From Amnibacterium setariae (lineage in GTDB: Bacteria > Actinomycetota > Actinomycetes > Actinomycetales > Microbacteriaceae), in contig NZ_QXTG01000003.1 of assembly GCF_003581425.1 (NCBI RefSeq), positions 293 to 64,292 of the forward strand: DNA of 64,000 nucleotides, read 5' to 3'. The translations under genes and the position numbers were made by a program. The stretch's first letter is position 1, and every line of letters begins with the position of its first letter. Shown here piece after piece: positions 39,375 to 47,175 of the stretch. Below the pieces are notes generated by a model. It was not told where the DNA came from. It worked only from the letters and a program-made list of their open reading frames with translations, and did not search any database.

Positions 39375-39806
39375 ATGGCTCGCCAGAAGAAGGTGACCGG
39401 CCTGATCAAGCTCCAGATCAAGGCCGGCGCTGCCAACCCGGCGCCCCCGATCGGCCCCGCGCTCGGTCAGCACGGCGTCAACATCATGGAGTTCTGCAAG
39501 GCGTACAACGCCGCGACCGAGTCGCAGCGCGGCAACGTCATCCCGGTCGAGATCACCGTCTACGAGGACCGGACCTTCACGTTCGTCCTCAAGACCCCGC
39601 CCGCCGCGGAGCTGATCAAGAAGGCCGCCGGCGTCGCCAAGGGCTCGTCGACCCCGCACACCGCGAAGGTCGGCCGCCTCACCCGCGAGCAGGTCCGCGA
39701 GATCGCGCAGACCAAGCAGCCCGACCTGAACGCCAACGACCTCGACGCGGCCGCGAACATCATCGCCGGCACCGCGCGGTCCATGGGCATCACGGTCGAG
39801 CAGTAG
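39375..39806 (+). CDS. rplK: 50S ribosomal protein L11
   Basis: Ribosomal protein L11, 143 aa, part of the GTPase-associated stalk base on 23S rRNA. Conserved sequence [52 protein letters not shown] and the C-terminal [11 protein letters not shown]. The ATG at 39375 has GAAGGAG 7 nt upstream. It forms an operon with rplA, which starts 12 nt downstream. The gap from nusG (234 nt) contains the double-hairpin element and presumably a promoter. Confidence 0.98.
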   Translation: MARQKKVTGLIKLQIKAGAANPAPPIGPALGQHGVNIMEFCKAYNAATESQRGNVIPVEITVYEDRTFTFVLKTPPAAELIKKAAGVAKGSSTPHTAKVGRLTREQVREIAQTKQPDLNANDLDAAANIIAGTARSMGITVEQ

Positions 39807-39818
39807 GAGGCGGAAGTC

Positions 39819-40511
39819 ATGGCACAGAAGAGCAAGGCGTATCGCGCCGCGGCCGCGAAGATCGAGGCCGGCAAGTTCTACACTGCTGACGAGGCGCTGA
39901 ACCTCGCCAAGGAGACCGGGTCGGCCAAGTTCGACTCGACCGTCGAGGTCGCCCTCAAGCTGGGCGTCGACGTGCGCAAGGCGGACCAGATCGTGCGCGG
40001 CACGGTCTCCCTCCCGCACGGCACCGGCAAGACGCAGCGCGTCATCGTGTTCGCGATCGGCCCGGCCGCCGAGGCCGCCGTCGCCGCGGGCGCCGACGAG
40101 GTCGGCGGCGACGAGCTGATCGCCCGCGTCGCCGGCGGCTGGACCGACTTCGACGCCGCGGTCGCGACGCCGGACATGATGGGCAAGGTCGGTCGTCTCG
40201 GCCGCGTCCTCGGCCCGCGCGGTCTCATGCCGAACCCGCGAACCGGCACCGTCACCCCGGACGCGGCCCGCGCCGTGTCCGAGATCAAGGGCGGCCGGAT
40301 CGAGTTCCGCACCGACAAGCACTCCAACGTCCACTTCGTGGTCGGCAAGGCGGGCTTCTCGGAGGAGGCGCTGGCGGAGAACTTCAAGGCCGCGGTCGAC
40401 GAGATCGTCCGCCTGAAGCCGTCCGCCGCCAAGGGCCGCTACATCCAGAAGGCGTCGGTCTCGACGACCTTCGGTCCCGGCATCCCCCTGGACGTCGCCG
40501 AGCTCGTCTGA
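39819..40511 (+). CDS. rplA: 50S ribosomal protein L1
   Basis: Ribosomal protein L1, 230 aa, of the L1 stalk on 23S rRNA; in many bacteria it also represses its own operon. It has [52 protein letters not shown] and [21 protein letters not shown] start with AGGAGG 8 nt upstream. The stop codon is followed within 10 nt by a double-hairpin element almost identical to that after nusG, then a terminator. Confidence 0.98.
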   Translation: MAQKSKAYRAAAAKIEAGKFYTADEALNLAKETGSAKFDSTVEVALKLGVDVRKADQIVRGTVSLPHGTGKTQRVIVFAIGPAAEAAVAAGADEVGGDELIARVAGGWTDFDAAVATPDMMGKVGRLGRVLGPRGLMPNPRTGTVTPDAARAVSEIKGGRIEFRTDKHSNVHFVVGKAGFSEEALAENFKAAVDEIVRLKPSAAKGRYIQKASVSTTFGPGIPLDVAELV

Positions 40512-40520
40512 GTTCACGGG

Positions 40521-40584
40521 CTTCGATCCGCGAGCGGATCGAAGCCGGTGTCGTACCGCAGCGCTGAACGCGCTGCGGCTGACG
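40521..40584 (+). repeat. Double-hairpin 3'-UTR element, copy 2 (after rplA)
   Basis: Hairpin A: CTTCGATCCG-CGAG-CGGATCGAAG (40521-40544). Hairpin B: CCGCAGCGC-TGAAC-GCGCTGCGG (40556-40578), enclosed by GTCGT/ACGAC in place of the GCCGT/ACGGC of the other copies, a compensatory change. The same A/CTG internal loop is present. The sequence from the stop codon through hairpin A is almost identical to that after nusG. Confidence 0.8.
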
Positions 40585-40605
40585 ACCGGCACATCGCGTT
40601 CGTGG

Positions 40606-40637
40606 AGAGCGGCAGGTCCCTCCGGGCCTGCCGCTCT
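40606..40637 (+). terminator. Terminator of the rplK-rplA operon
   Basis: An 11-bp stem (40606-40616 with 40627-40637) with a 10-nt loop. It can also serve the convergent oxidoreductase gene ending at 40670. Confidence 0.7.
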
Positions 40638-40669
40638 TCGCGTCCCCGGGCGGGAGGTGCGCGCGGGTC

Positions 40670-41680
40670 TCAGTAGTCGCAGATGCGGACGACGACCTTG
40701 CCCCGCACGTGGCCGCCCTCGACGAGGCGCTGCGCCTCCGCGATCCGGTCGAGCGGGAACACCTCCTGCACCGCGACGCGCAGGTCGCCGGAGTCGACGA
40801 GCCGGGAGATGACCGACAGCGTCGCCGCGTCCGGCACCGTGCGGTACGTCGTCGCGCGGACGCCCGCCGCCTCGGCGTCGGCGAGGAGCGTCGGCCAGCT
40901 GCCGCTCGGCACGTTGACGAGCAGCCCGCCGGGGCGCAGCACCCCGAGGGAGCGCGGTCCGGTGTGGTCCGCGCGGTCGCCGACGAGGTCGATCACCGCG
41001 TCCACGGGCGCGACGAGGTCCTCGAACCGCTCCGTCGTGTGGTCCACGACCTCCGCCGCTCCGAGCTCGCGCAGCCAGCCGGTGTTCGGCCCCGACGCGG
41101 TCGCGACGACGTGCGCGCCGAAGTAGGCGCCGAGCTGCACGGCGAGGTGCCCCACGCCTCCGGCGCCGGCGTGCACGAGCAGCCGCTGGCCCTCGTGGGC
41201 CTTCGCCAGCTCGACCACGGCGCCCCAGGCGGCGAGCGCCGCGAGGGGGAGCGCCGCCGCGTCCGCGTGGGACAGCACCTTCGGCTTCTCGGCGACGTGC
41301 TGCGCGGGCACGCTGAGGTACTCGGCGAAGCTGCCCGTGGAGCGGGGTGCGCCGCTCAGGCCGTAGACCTCGTCGCCGGGCTGGAGCCGGAACGCCTCGT
41401 ACGGCGAGGAGACGACGACCCCGCTGAAGTCGTGCCCCAGCACCGCCGGGAAGCCGGCGACGCCGGCCGCCTCCCCGGACCCGGCGCGGGTCTTCACGTC
41501 GATCGGGTTGAGGCCCGCCGCGATCACCCGGACGAGCAGCTCGCCGACGACCGGGACGGGGCGCGGCACCTCCGCGATCCGCAGACCGCCGGTGTCGCCG
41601 AAGTGGTCGAGCACGACGGCCCGCATCGTCTCGCGGTCGGTCGCCGAGGCCGCCGTCGCGATCTCCTCGTGGAGCGTCAT
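40670..41680 (-). CDS. Zinc-independent NADP-dependent alcohol dehydrogenase/quinone reductase family protein, 336 aa
   Basis: A medium-chain dehydrogenase of the quinone oxidoreductase type. It carries LVRVIAAGLNPIDVKTRAG, AVLGHDFSGVVV, LQPGDEVYGL, the cofactor loop VHAGAGGVGHLAVQLGAYFG, and VDAVIDLVGD, and lacks the Cys/His zinc ligands. The length is standard. GGAGG lies 4 nt before the ATG at 41680. An in-frame ATG at residue 19 (TMRAVVLDHFG) matches the usual family start and is an alternative. It reduces some quinone or enone using NADPH; the substrate is unknown. Confidence 0.92.
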   Translation of the reverse strand: MTLHEEIATAASATDRETMRAVVLDHFGDTGGLRIAEVPRPVPVVGELLVRVIAAGLNPIDVKTRAGSGEAAGVAGFPAVLGHDFSGVVVSSPYEAFRLQPGDEVYGLSGAPRSTGSFAEYLSVPAQHVAEKPKVLSHADAAALPLAALAAWGAVVELAKAHEGQRLLVHAGAGGVGHLAVQLGAYFGAHVVATASGPNTGWLRELGAAEVVDHTTERFEDLVAPVDAVIDLVGDRADHTGPRSLGVLRPGGLLVNVPSGSWPTLLADAEAAGVRATTYRTVPDAATLSVISRLVDSGDLRVAVQEVFPLDRIAEAQRLVEGGHVRGKVVVRICDY

Positions 41681-41890
41681 GGTGCCTCCGGTCCCTTCCT
41701 GGGCCTGGTGCTGCGTGCTCCATCCAATCCAGCGCGTGTTCCCGCCCTGTTACGGCCGCGTCACGCTCAGGGAAACGCGGGGCCGGGGCTTCTCATCACG
41801 GCCTCGTGCGGAGCATCATGCATTCCCAAGATCCGCATCACGGAGCCACAAGCGCTTCATAGGATTCCGCGGTCTCCTGGAGGAGTGAGC

Positions 41891-42646
41891 ATGACTCGAC
41901 CCGCAGCCTCCGACGCCTCCCCCCAGAGCCGCCCGCGCTTGAAGCACCCGGACGGCAGCCCGATCCGCGTGCTCGTGGTCGACGACGAGCCGACGCTCAC
42001 CGACCTGCTCCAGATGGCCCTCCGGTACGAGGGCTGGGAGGTCAAGACCGCGGCCGACGGGCGCCATGCGCTCACGCTCGCCCGCGAGTTCCGGCCCGAC
42101 GCGATCGTGCTCGACATGATGCTGCCGGACATCGACGGCATGCAGGTGCTGTCCCGCGTGCGGCAGGACGGTCAGCAGACCGCCGTGCTGTTCCTCACCG
42201 CGAAGGACTCGCTGGAGGACCGGATCAACGGCCTCACCGCGGGCGGCGACGACTACGTCACCAAGCCCTTCAGCCTGGAGGAGCTCGTCGCACGGCTCCG
42301 CGGCCTCATCCGCCGCTCGATGCTCACCGCGAGCGAGGAGGAGGACCCGCGCCTCGTCGTCGGCGACCTCGTGCTCGACGAGGACAGCCACGAGGTCTCC
42401 CGCGACGGCGACCAGATCGACCTCACCGCGACCGAGTTCGAGCTGCTCCGCTACCTGATGCGCAACCCGCGCCGCGTCCTGTCGAAGACGCAGATCCTCG
42501 ACCGGGTCTGGAACTACGACTTCGGCGGCAAGTCGAGCGTCGTCGAGATCTACATCTCCTACCTCCGTCGCAAGATCGACGCCGGTCGCAAGCCGATGAT
42601 CCACACGGTCCGCGGCGCCGGGTACATGCTGAAAGCCGCGGAGTGA
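41891..42646 (+). CDS. OmpR-family two-component response regulator, 251 aa
   Basis: A receiver-winged-helix response regulator. The receiver (about 25-140) has the acidic pair VVDDEPTLTD, phosphoacceptor Asp75 in LDMMLPD, Thr in FLTAKDS and Lys in YVTKPFSLEEL. The DNA-binding domain has DLTATEFELLRYLMRNPRRV, YISYLRRKID and TVRGAGYML. TGGAGGAG lies 6 nt before the ATG. Its stop overlaps the kinase start (GTGA), so the pair is translated together. The organisation resembles the MprA/MprB and TrcR/TrcS-like envelope-stress systems. Confidence 0.96.
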   Translation: MTRPAASDASPQSRPRLKHPDGSPIRVLVVDDEPTLTDLLQMALRYEGWEVKTAADGRHALTLAREFRPDAIVLDMMLPDIDGMQVLSRVRQDGQQTAVLFLTAKDSLEDRINGLTAGGDDYVTKPFSLEELVARLRGLIRRSMLTASEEEDPRLVVGDLVLDEDSHEVSRDGDQIDLTATEFELLRYLMRNPRRVLSKTQILDRVWNYDFGGKSSVVEIYISYLRRKIDAGRKPMIHTVRGAGYMLKAAE

Positions 42647-44151
42647 CCGCTCCGCGCGAGCGGAGACCGAACATGCACTTCTCGAGCTGGACGCTGCGAA
42701 GCCGGCTCATCGCCCTGACCGTGCTGCTCGTCGCCGTGACGAGCGTCTTCGTCGGCGGCGTCATGGCGTTCGTCATCAAGCAGTCGTTCGTCGCCAACTT
42801 CGACAACCAGCTGGCGAACAGCGTGCAGGGGATCAGCCGATCCCTGGCGAGCTCGGGCCAGATCGCCTCCGGCCAGTACGGCGTCGAGCCGGGGACGATC
42901 GTCGCCTACTACCCGACGTACGCCACGGCCGCCGGCGTGCAGTTCGGCACCAACGACGCCGTGCAGCTGACGCAGCGGCAGCTGCAGAACGTGGAGTCGT
43001 CGGCGGGTTCCGATCGTCTCCGTACCGGCGCGCCCGCCGCCTTCGCCACCGGCGACGTCGGGCCGCGCGAGTACCGGTTCACCACGGCGCCCGTAGGGCC
43101 GGGCGGATCCAACGGCGTACTCGTCGTCGGCAAGCCGACGAGCCTGCTGAACACCGAGATCGCCGGCGTGCTCGCACCGGTCGCCGCGGTGGTGATCCTC
43201 GCGATCGTCCTCGCGGGACTCCTCGCCGCGCTGATCATCGGCCGCGCGCTCCGGCCCCTAAGGCGGGTCGCCGCGGTCGCGTCGAACGTCGCGTCGCTGC
43301 CGCTCGAGCGCGGCGACGTCGAGCTGCCCGAGCGCGTGCCGGAGGAGGACACGAACCCGCACACCGAGGTCGGCCAGGTCGGCTCGGCGCTGAACAACCT
43401 GCTCGACTCCGTGCAGAGCGCGCTCGAGGTGCGGCAGGCGAGCGAGGAGAAGGTCCGCAACTTCGTCGCGGACGCGAGCCACGAGCTGCGCACGCCGCTC
43501 GCCTCCATCCGCGGCTACGCGGAGATCACCCGGCGGTTCGGCGGCGACCTGTCCGAGGACGTGCAGCACAACATCGGCCGCATCGAGTCCGAGGCGCAGC
43601 GCATGACGAGCCTGGTCGAGGACCTGCTGCTGCTCGCACGGCTCGACGCGGAGCGCGAGCTCGCGACGACCGACGTGGACCTGTCGCGCCTGCTCGTGGA
43701 CGTGGTCAGCGACGCGAACGCCGCGGGCCGGGACCACGAGTGGGAGCTCGACATCCCCGACGAGCCCGTCATCGTGCGCGGCGACGCCGCCAAGCTGCAG
43801 CAGGTGTTCACGAACCTCGTCGCGAACGCCCGCGTGCACACGCCCGCGGGCACGCGGGTCGTCGTCGAGCTCGCGGAGCCCCGCGACGGGCACGTGCTCG
43901 CCCGGGTGCGGGACGACGGCCCCGGCATCCCCGAGAAGCTGCGGCCGCAGCTGTTCGGCCGGTTCGTGCGCGGCGACTCCTCGCGCGCGCGGTCGACCGG
44001 GAGCACCGGGCTCGGCCTCTCCATCGTGAACGCGGTCGTGGAGGCGCACCACGGCACCGTGTCAGTCGCCTCCGAGCCGGGCACGACGATCTTCACCGTG
44101 CAGCTGCCGGTGCAGCAGCCCGCCGAGGCGAAGCAGCCCCAGCCCGCTTGA
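42643..44151 (+). CDS. Two-component sensor histidine kinase, 502 aa
   Basis: The membrane kinase partner of the regulator upstream. Two membrane helices (about 20-45 and 172-198) enclose an extracellular sensor domain of about 125 residues; HAMP follows with RALRPLRRVAAVASNVASLP. The phosphoacceptor His is in DASHELRTPLASI; N, G1 and G2 boxes are VFTNLVANARVHTP, RVRDDGPGIP and STGLGLSIVNAVV. GTG start with a 4-nt overlap. The C-terminal tail is Gln/Pro/Ala rich. The signal is unknown. Followed by a hairpin terminator. Confidence 0.95.
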   Translation: MTAPRERRPNMHFSSWTLRSRLIALTVLLVAVTSVFVGGVMAFVIKQSFVANFDNQLANSVQGISRSLASSGQIASGQYGVEPGTIVAYYPTYATAAGVQFGTNDAVQLTQRQLQNVESSAGSDRLRTGAPAAFATGDVGPREYRFTTAPVGPGGSNGVLVVGKPTSLLNTEIAGVLAPVAAVVILAIVLAGLLAALIIGRALRPLRRVAAVASNVASLPLERGDVELPERVPEEDTNPHTEVGQVGSALNNLLDSVQSALEVRQASEEKVRNFVADASHELRTPLASIRGYAEITRRFGGDLSEDVQHNIGRIESEAQRMTSLVEDLLLLARLDAERELATTDVDLSRLLVDVVSDANAAGRDHEWELDIPDEPVIVRGDAAKLQQVFTNLVANARVHTPAGTRVVVELAEPRDGHVLARVRDDGPGIPEKLRPQLFGRFVRGDSSRARSTGSTGLGLSIVNAVVEAHHGTVSVASEPGTTIFTVQLPVQQPAEAKQPQPA

Positions 44152-44163
44152 TCTCGATCTTCT

Positions 44164-44218
44164 CTTCCTACCTCCGGGGATCCGGCGCCTGCGGCGGTAG
44201 ATCCCCGACTGGAGGAAG
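44164..44218. terminator. Imperfect hairpin between convergent genes
   Basis: CTTCCT/AGGAAG (44164-44169 with 44213-44218) and CGGGGATC/GATCCCCG (44175-44182 with 44200-44207) pair with internal mismatches. It lies just after the kinase stop and just before the stop of the sugar-kinase gene. Confidence 0.55.
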
Positions 44219-44229
44219 AAACGGAGGGG

Positions 44230-45222
44230 TTACTTCTTCGTGAGGTGGGTGGCCTCGAGCAGGACGCGCTCCGGGTCCGGCGCCGCGACCGTCGGCACCG
44301 GCGCGTCCTCCAGGCCCGTGATCAGGGTCGTCGGGAGGGAGACCGCGAGCGCGCCCCAGGACACCGCCGTCGCGAGCGCGCGCTCCAGGTCGAGCTCGTG
44401 GCTGCCGTCCTCGCGGATCGAGTTGCCGAGGAAGCCGGCGAGGGTCGCGTCGCCGGCGCCCGTCGTGTTCACGAGCTGCGGCGCGACCGCCGCGCCCCAG
44501 ACCGCGTCGTCGGAGGTGATGGCCAGCGCGCCGTCGGCGCCCAGCGACACGAGCGCGACCTCCACGCCGCCGTGGTTGAGCTCTCGCCCCGCCTCCAGCG
44601 CCTCGCCGATCGTCGCGAGGTTGCGCCCGACGAGGTTCGCGAGCTCGTCGGCGTTCGGCTTGATCAGGTTCACGAGGCCGCTCGTGACGAGGCGGTCGAG
44701 CGGAACGCCGCTCGTGTCGAGCGCGACGCGGGCGCCGGCCTCCCGAACGCGCTCGAACAGTCCGGTCATGTCGACGTAGTCGTCCGTGTCGCTGTTGAAC
44801 GGGTGCGTGCCGGAGGCGCAGAGCCAGTCCGCGTCCATGTCCTGGATCTGCTCGACCGTGAGGTCGACGACGCGGTTCCAGTCGGTCGTCGACATCGGGA
44901 TCGCGGACTGGTTCACGTTGGTCGTGCGGCCGCCGTCCTCGACGATCGCGGTGTTCACGCGGATCCGGCCCTGGATCGGCATGATCCGCAGGATGTGCGG
45001 GAACGGGGTGCGGAACAGGAGGTGCTCGTCGTCCCGCCCGATCGGCATGACCGCCGCGGTGGGGTGCCGCGCGACGTGCAGCGTGCGCGAGACGTTGAGG
45101 CCCTTCCCGCTCATGTACTCGTGCACCTCGATGGCCCGGTTCACCTTGCCGGGCGCCATCGACGCGACGAGGTAGGTCCGGTCCAGCACCGGTGCCGGGG
45201 TCAGGGTGACGACGCCGCTCAC
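44230..45222 (-). CDS. PfkB-family sugar kinase (1-phosphofructokinase-like), 330 aa
   Basis: A PfkB/FruK-type carbohydrate kinase. It has VVTLTPAPVLDRTYLVASMA, the N-terminal signature MSGKGLNVSRTL, LIKPNADELANLVGR and the C-terminal anion-hole motif NTTGAGDATLAGFLG with the catalytic Asp. The length is standard. The GTG at 45222 has GGAGG 7 nt upstream. In place of the usual PTS fructose partners the neighbour is a DUF1275 protein, so the substrate could be fructose-1-phosphate, tagatose-6-phosphate or a related sugar phosphate. Confidence 0.88.
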   Translation of the reverse strand: MSGVVTLTPAPVLDRTYLVASMAPGKVNRAIEVHEYMSGKGLNVSRTLHVARHPTAAVMPIGRDDEHLLFRTPFPHILRIMPIQGRIRVNTAIVEDGGRTTNVNQSAIPMSTTDWNRVVDLTVEQIQDMDADWLCASGTHPFNSDTDDYVDMTGLFERVREAGARVALDTSGVPLDRLVTSGLVNLIKPNADELANLVGRNLATIGEALEAGRELNHGGVEVALVSLGADGALAITSDDAVWGAAVAPQLVNTTGAGDATLAGFLGNSIREDGSHELDLERALATAVSWGALAVSLPTTLITGLEDAPVPTVAAPDPERVLLEATHLTKK

Positions 45223-45282
45223 GAATGGCCCTCCTGGGGAGCTTCCGCCGCACGGGGCCGGGCCCGCGCGGTCTGCTGCACT

Positions 45283-45978
45283 CTACTTACCGGCGGCGGC
45301 CGCCACCGGGGCCCGACGGCTGCCGACCGCACCGAGCACGGCGACGACGACGAGCAGCAGCGCCGCGAGCGCGAGGCCCAGCCAGAACGCGATGAGCAGC
45401 AGCGCGGCGCCGGACAGCGCGCCGAGCGCGAGCAGCACGACCGCGGCGAGGCGCCGGAACCAGGTCTGGCCCGTGTGCCGCCCAAGCCGCGAGTCGAACG
45501 CGAGGGCCGCGAGCGTGGAGGTGATCACGACCGTCGTCACGTCCGTGACCGCGATGTGCCGGGCCGCGCCCGCCTGCATGCCCATCGCGACCGCGAGCAG
45601 CGCGGTCACCGGCAGCCCGATCGCGGGGTCGGCGGGCGTCGAGGTCGCGAAGGCGGTCGGGATCAGCGCCACGAGCAGCAGCGCAGCGACGATCGCGAGC
45701 ACGACCGTGTCGCGGCGGTGCCACCCCTTCGGGATGGCGCGGAGGAGCCGGCCGGCGACCGCCGCGCCCACGACGAATCCCGCGAGCGCCACGAGCGGGC
45801 CGACGATCGGCAGGTCGTCCTGCCCCGTGAGGCCCATGGCGAGGATCACCACGTTGCCGGTCATGTTCGCCGTGAAGACCTTGTCGAGCCCGAGGTAGCC
45901 GATCGCGTCGACGACGCCCGTCGAGAAGGTGAGGATCAGCATCAGGGCGAGGTGGAGCCTGTCCTGGTCGCGCAGCAT
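45283..45978 (-). CDS. DUF1275 (YoaK-family) membrane protein, 231 aa
   Basis: An integral membrane protein of the DUF1275/YoaK family with about six helices. The signatures TFSTGVVDAIGYLGLDKVFT followed by ANMTGNVVILAMGL, and VALAGFVVGAAVAGRLL, are family hallmarks. The function is unknown; membrane transport has been suggested for relatives. The ATG at 45978 is chosen because GGAGGG lies 10 nt upstream. It is read toward the sugar-kinase gene on the opposite side of a 60-nt gap and diverges from the formamidase-like gene. Confidence 0.88.
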   Translation of the reverse strand: MLRDQDRLHLALMLILTFSTGVVDAIGYLGLDKVFTANMTGNVVILAMGLTGQDDLPIVGPLVALAGFVVGAAVAGRLLRAIPKGWHRRDTVVLAIVAALLLVALIPTAFATSTPADPAIGLPVTALLAVAMGMQAGAARHIAVTDVTTVVITSTLAALAFDSRLGRHTGQTWFRRLAAVVLLALGALSGAALLLIAFWLGLALAALLLVVVAVLGAVGSRRAPVAAAAGK

Positions 45979-46092
45979 CGTGTGGGGTCCCTCCTGGTGC
46001 GCCCCCATCCAAGCGGTCCGCGGCTCCCGGGACCCCATCGGCGCGACCGCGCGGCCCGATACGATCGGCCGACCCGGACCCGCGGAGGTGGC

Positions 46093-47175
46093 ATGCGCTT
46101 CGACCTGTCGGGGTGGACCGCGGTCCAGCCCGGGACCGACGCCCGGATCTACCTGCCCTCCACCCCGGAGACCGTGCTCTGGGGCCGCCTGCCGTGCGGC
46201 GCCGACGAGCCGGTGCTGTCGATCGCCTCCGGCGAGGTCGTCACGGTCGACACGCTCTCGCACGAGGGGCTGCTGCCCGACCAGGGGCAGGATCCGGTCG
46301 CGTTCTTCGCCAGGGAGGGCGTGCCGCGGCGGCTCGTGCTCGAGGACGCGATCCGCGTCGCGGCGGAGTGCGCGCGGGACGAGCTCGACGGGCCGCACGT
46401 CGTGACGGGCCCGATCGCGGTGCGGGGCGCCCAGCCGGGCGACCTCCTCCGGATCGAGGTGCTCGAGCTCGAGCCGCGGGTGCCGTACGGCGTCGTCTCC
46501 AACCGGCACGGGCGCGGCGCCCTGCCGGGGGAGTACCCGGAGGGGGAGGAGTCGGTCAGCGTCTTCGCGGCGGTCGACGAGCGCGACGGCGGGCTCGTCG
46601 GCCTGCTGCCGCGCGCGGCCGGCTCGGACGCCGTCGCCCGCTTCCCGCTCGCACCGTTCCTCGGGATCATGGGCGTCGCGGCGGCGGGGGACGAGCGGCC
46701 GCACTCGGTGCCGCCGGGCGCCTACGGCGGCAACATCGACGTCAACCTGCTCGTCGCGGGCACCTCGCTGCTGCTGCCGGTGCAGGTCGAGGACGCGCTC
46801 GCGTACGTCGGGGACCCGCACTTCGCGCAGGGCGACGGCGAGGTCGCGCTGACCGCGATGGAGGCGTCGCTGCGGGCGACGCTCCGCTTCACCGTCGTGC
46901 CGCGCTCCGAGGCGCTCGACGCCTACGGCGTCGTCACCGGCCCCCTCGTCGAGACGCCCGAGTACCTCGTGCCGACCGGGCTCAGCGAGGACCTCGACGA
47001 GGCGGTCCAGCACTGCGTCCGCGCGGCGATCGAGCTGCTGCATGCCCGGTTCGGCATGGACCGGTCGAACGCCCTCGCCTACCTCTCCGCGGCCACCGAC
47101 TTCGACATCTCGCAGGTCGTCGACCTGGTCAAGGGCGTGCACGCGAAGATCCGGGTCGCCGACTTCGATGCCTGA
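46093..47175 (+). CDS. Acetamidase/formamidase family protein, 360 aa
   Basis: An FmdA/AmdA-type hydrolase, which releases ammonia from small amides. It has VVTVDTLSHEG, GAQPGDLLRIEVLELEPRVP, FLGIMGVAAAGDE, the motif YGGNIDVNLLVAGTSLLLPV, and GDPHFAQGDGEVALTAMEAS. The length is usual. The ATG at 46093 has GGAGG 4 nt upstream. It overlaps the AtzH-amidase gene by 8 nt. By position in the ureide cluster it may act on an amide made in purine breakdown such as oxamate or formamide, but this is an inference. Confidence 0.9.
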   Translation: MRFDLSGWTAVQPGTDARIYLPSTPETVLWGRLPCGADEPVLSIASGEVVTVDTLSHEGLLPDQGQDPVAFFAREGVPRRLVLEDAIRVAAECARDELDGPHVVTGPIAVRGAQPGDLLRIEVLELEPRVPYGVVSNRHGRGALPGEYPEGEESVSVFAAVDERDGGLVGLLPRAAGSDAVARFPLAPFLGIMGVAAAGDERPHSVPPGAYGGNIDVNLLVAGTSLLLPVQVEDALAYVGDPHFAQGDGEVALTAMEASLRATLRFTVVPRSEALDAYGVVTGPLVETPEYLVPTGLSEDLDEAVQHCVRAAIELLHARFGMDRSNALAYLSAATDFDISQVVDLVKGVHAKIRVADFDA

